Below, piece after piece: positions 60,801 to 64,000 of a stretch of 64,000 bases of DNA. The position numbers and the translations under genes are program-made. The notes below the pieces were generated by a model. That model had not been told where the DNA came from. It searched no databases and saw nothing but the letters and a program-made list of their open reading frames with translations. Every line of letters begins with the position of its first letter. Position 1 is the stretch's first letter. The stretch is from Gonatopus flavifemur (lineage: Eukaryota; Arthropoda; Insecta; Hymenoptera; Dryinidae), in the NCBI GenBank assembly GCA_018340375.1, contig JAFFJZ010000001.1, positions 56,164,001-56,228,000 of the forward strand. Direction: 5' to 3'.

Positions 60801-63800
60801 TTGAGTGATTTAGGAAGAGAGTGATGATCGATATCAAAATTGTCGTATCAATCCAAATAACATATACGCTGACAAATGAGTGACCGTTGTTTCATTTTAT
60901 CTCTTCCTCTTGAAGTTTCGTCCTCGCTTTCGAGGCTTCGAACACGACACTTGTTACCGCAACGTCGAATGTTTCGCAGGGGGTCCTGCATAATTAGATT
61001 TACCCCTTTGAACTTGGCTGACGATAGGGTCGATAGAACCGGAATTGTCATCCTCCTCATCCTTCCGAGTACTGTCTTTCTCTCTTCGAAAGAGAAAACG
61101 TGTATATATATATACATAGTGATTTCGATAATCCCATGAGGGTACAAATTCGGCCATCCCGATATAACCAGTTTAGATGTGAAGCGACGAATCGAATAGC
61201 GAATATGAAGGATATAACACAAAAAAAAAGTACACGAAGTTACGAGAATTACCAGTCGAATGGGAATATTTCGAATAAAACGCTTGGTTTGAGTTTCCAT
61301 TTATCTTGAAATTTCGTATATCCACATTTTTCAATTGATGAACGGAGGAATAAAAATAATTTTACAACAGAAATACTACGTTAGTAGATTCCTTTTTTTT
61401 TTTCGACAAAATTCCACAATTAGATCAAAAAAATTTTCAATATTGCTGGGAACGAATTTGTAATGCACGTATATATTCGTCTTCCATCCGACCTTCGTTA
61501 CTTTGATATATACATTTATATGTGGAAAATACAGCGATTCTCGCATTTCGAATATTTCGGATGATAACGAAAATAATTCGATCTTCCGTACACGAGAATG
61601 TATGATATAGAGATAATGAAAATAATTCGATATTTGAAACTCCCGTACTTGTAATACAAATACATTGGAATAATAATGAACGAAGATGATGATAATAATG
61701 ATATTCCACGGTTCTGTGAAAAAGATCATTTGACGATGCAATCGTATCATATGGTTTGGATGTCCAACGATGAATTGTTATATTTGAAACGAAGTGGGAA
61801 TTCGAGAATCGTATTTATTTTGAATCCATGTTAATCGAATACAAAGTTTCTCTTTGGGAGATAGAGAATATATTACAAGTTCTCTGATCGAGACAAACCG
61901 GTAGCAAATAACTACAACATCCCAGGTCCTGACGTTTCTCCTCAACGAATGGAAATCGGTATTTCAATGTCTATACGAGGAGGTACCTATCGAAGAATCC
62001 ATTCCACGTCTCGAAAAGTGACGAAAAACGTATAGTCGTTCGTAGTATCGCGATATCTGTATTTTTCCCGTTCAAAGTACGCGTCAAAGTACCTTGTTTT
62101 CTCGATCAAATTGAATAAAAAAACAATATCAAGGATCGAAGAGAAGGAAGTGTGAATTTTTCAATTCACGAAAGAGGAGAAAAACAGTTCCGCGCGAAGC
62201 GTCAGTCACTTCTTTCTTCACGTTCGAATGGTGGTACCTTGCCGCAACGACCCCCGAAGGCACGAGAACAAGAAAAGACTAACCTACTCCTAGGTTCCTT
62301 TGCAAGAGCAGGAACAGAATAAAGAAGAAGATAGTGAATTTTTCAAGATTTTCGCTTACCACAGAAAGAAATCTTTATTGTTTCTTCCTTCTTATTTCAA
62401 CAATAAAAGTATTGTTCGGACAAAGAAGAGGTATTTGACAATTCAAAAGAAAACCTTCTTGAATCCTTTCAAGATTTTTCAAGATCATCATGTGATTTAT
62501 TAATCAAGAGATTTCTCTTGTTTCAAACTGTTGACGAATAAACTCAACTGCTATTCTTCATTGGTGTCGTGTCTTTTCTTTATTCTCCACAAATTCATGT
62601 CCATGTTAATAATAATGCTCCGAGTAATGTAGATTTACTTTGAACACAGTCTTGATCTACCTTGTACATCGATTGTTTATCGGAGTGCGGCAGCCACTTC
62701 ATCCGCGTATTCCCATCTTTGAATAAGTCAACTGAATTATATTCGATGCCTCAAGCCTAAATTATCATTCATTTGCTTGAGAGTTTCATTCGAACAGACG
62801 CCGAGATGACTTTGTATCCCAATACATACACTTGGAGATTCAATAACACGAAGAGAAGGGAGAATAAACAGTAGATGATTGTTTCGTAATTATACTCCGA
62901 TTAAAATTTTTAAAATATGATAACAAAGATTGTCGAATTATATTCCAATGAATAATTCTACGAATGATAATTTCTCTCGCATTCAAAGTAGCCTGGTGGA
63001 TTCTCTTAGAGATGATGAAATTGGAATTTTCACGGAAGTGATGAGATGTTTTGCTGATGTCTGAGGAGAAAATGATTGGCTAAATTCGTCTGAAATTCAA
63101 ATATTGAGGGAACTGGAATCAAGAAGTGGGATTAAATTTCCACTCGAGCTGGAAATCAAACATTGAATAGTTGTTGTCTCATGATTTCGTATTTATTGGG
63201 AATTCAGCTTCAATTATGACTTTTGTGTTCAGAAGATTTTAAGTTGACATTTTTTGATTGAGATTAATCTTCGAGTTTTGGAGAAAAATTTGCACGGATT
63301 TTGTCCTTCTATTTGATTTTTAGACTAAATTGTGAATATTGCGGACAAAAACAGGAATATCTCGAGATTTTAGTCTGAATTCCTCCTCAATCATTTTTAT
63401 TTGTTGCGAGAGCACTTCAGACTAAAACTTCGAAAGAGTTATATTTTTAACAGTCTAGAAATCAAATGAGAGGACAAAAACCGTTCAAATTTCTCGATCC
63501 GGGTTGATTTTGTGAAATTTCAGTGATCGAGGGAAAACCTTGTAAAACAAATATCTCTCTCGACTATTTAGAAGTTCAATGATTTTCACAGACCGTACAG
63601 TAATTTTTTGAAGAATTTTTATCTGTCCTCCGATTACTAGAATTTCACGGTGATTTTTACAACAAAATTCTTTCAGTGTTAGTTGATTTTAGTTGTGTTA
63701 TCCTAATCCAGCTAGTTTTTAAGGAAATTCAACCATTAAGCTTCTCCGAAAAAAAGGAGGGCCTTTTTATGTGACTGGAAAAGCTGACTGGCAAAAACGA

Positions 63801-64000
63801 ACATTGAATACGATTTTTTACAACGTTCAACTTCGAATGTCGTTTCTTCGAAATAGTTTTTTCCAACGCTTCCAAATATTCGCATGAATCTGTGCCCAAT
63901 TAAAAAAAAAATCAATTCACGAAGCTAGCAGCAGGAGCTAATTTTTTTAGAATTTGATTGCAAAATATTGTTTTCATTCGTTGACCATTGTGACATGGTA
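57883..64000 (-). other. Upstream region: probable 5' UTR and promoter flank, unresolved
   Basis: No exon with recognisable protein homology lies upstream of the start codon. Sequence just before the ATG is open to an in-frame TAA at 57904-57906. The 5' boundary of exon A and any untranslated first exon cannot be set: there is a possible acceptor GTCTTTAG near 58191. An (ATT)n run lies at 59462-59480 and a (GAA)n run at 59820-59838. I found no transposon here. Confidence 0.45.

Noticed and set aside
60848..61300. 150-codon minus-strand ORF
   Set aside because: No family match recognised. A different frame in the same interval looks more protein-like, and neither can be joined to exon A in phase.
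62188..62250. Initiator-like TCAGTC and a plus-strand promoter
   Set aside because: A six-base match without a supporting downstream element or coding sequence is not enough.

Overview
This window looks like insect nuclear DNA: AT-rich, dense in microsatellites and short inverted-repeat transposons, with a gene split by long introns. A hymenopteran would fit, but nothing here fixes the order. Most of the 64 kb is intron and flanking sequence of one minus-strand gene. No bacterial features, rRNA, complete tRNA gene or CRISPR array was found.

The gene: eleven coding exons, read from high to low coordinates, join into a 1,270-residue protein. All ten introns are GT-AG and every reading phase matches. 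Coding runs from an ATG at 57880-57882 to a TAG at 15688-15690. In order the protein has a His/Gln-rich start, a Gln-rich stretch, a C2H2 zinc finger, a long Ser/Pro-rich and poly-Gln region, an ELM2 domain, a SANT domain and a C-terminal C2H2 finger. This order of finger, ELM2, SANT and finger is that of the TRERF1/ZNF541/MIDEAS family. These are scaffold subunits of HDAC1/2 corepressor complexes (MiDAC type), so the product is probably a nuclear chromatin corepressor.

Layout: 1-7.8 kb is repeat-rich flanking DNA. About 7.9-15.7 kb is AT-rich, has no inverted-repeat transposon that I could see, and may be a long 3' UTR. Exons K to C lie at 15.7-30.5 kb, and the core exons H to D are packed into 23.4-26.9 kb. 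Exon B with the first finger is at 40.1-40.4 kb, and exon A with the start codon is at 57.6-57.9 kb. The 9.6-kb and 17.2-kb introns flanking exon B hold many mobile-element remnants. 57.9-64 kb is upstream sequence, probably 5' UTR and promoter, and its exon structure is unresolved.

The most striking non-genic structures are these. A 1.84-kb fold-back element at 35.2-37.0 kb has two nearly identical arms of about 680 bp. It lies inside an intron, so the pre-mRNA could form a long hairpin. A 2-kb terminal-inverted-repeat element at 49.7-51.7 kb contains a 67-bp tandem array with a hairpin in every unit. A 377-bp hAT-type MITE at 52.15 kb has an intact 8-bp target duplication. A 792-bp element at 38.0 kb is flanked by TA. 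At the RNA level, there is a triple tandem splice acceptor at exon D, and exon J (half of the last zinc finger) is flanked by CU repeats.
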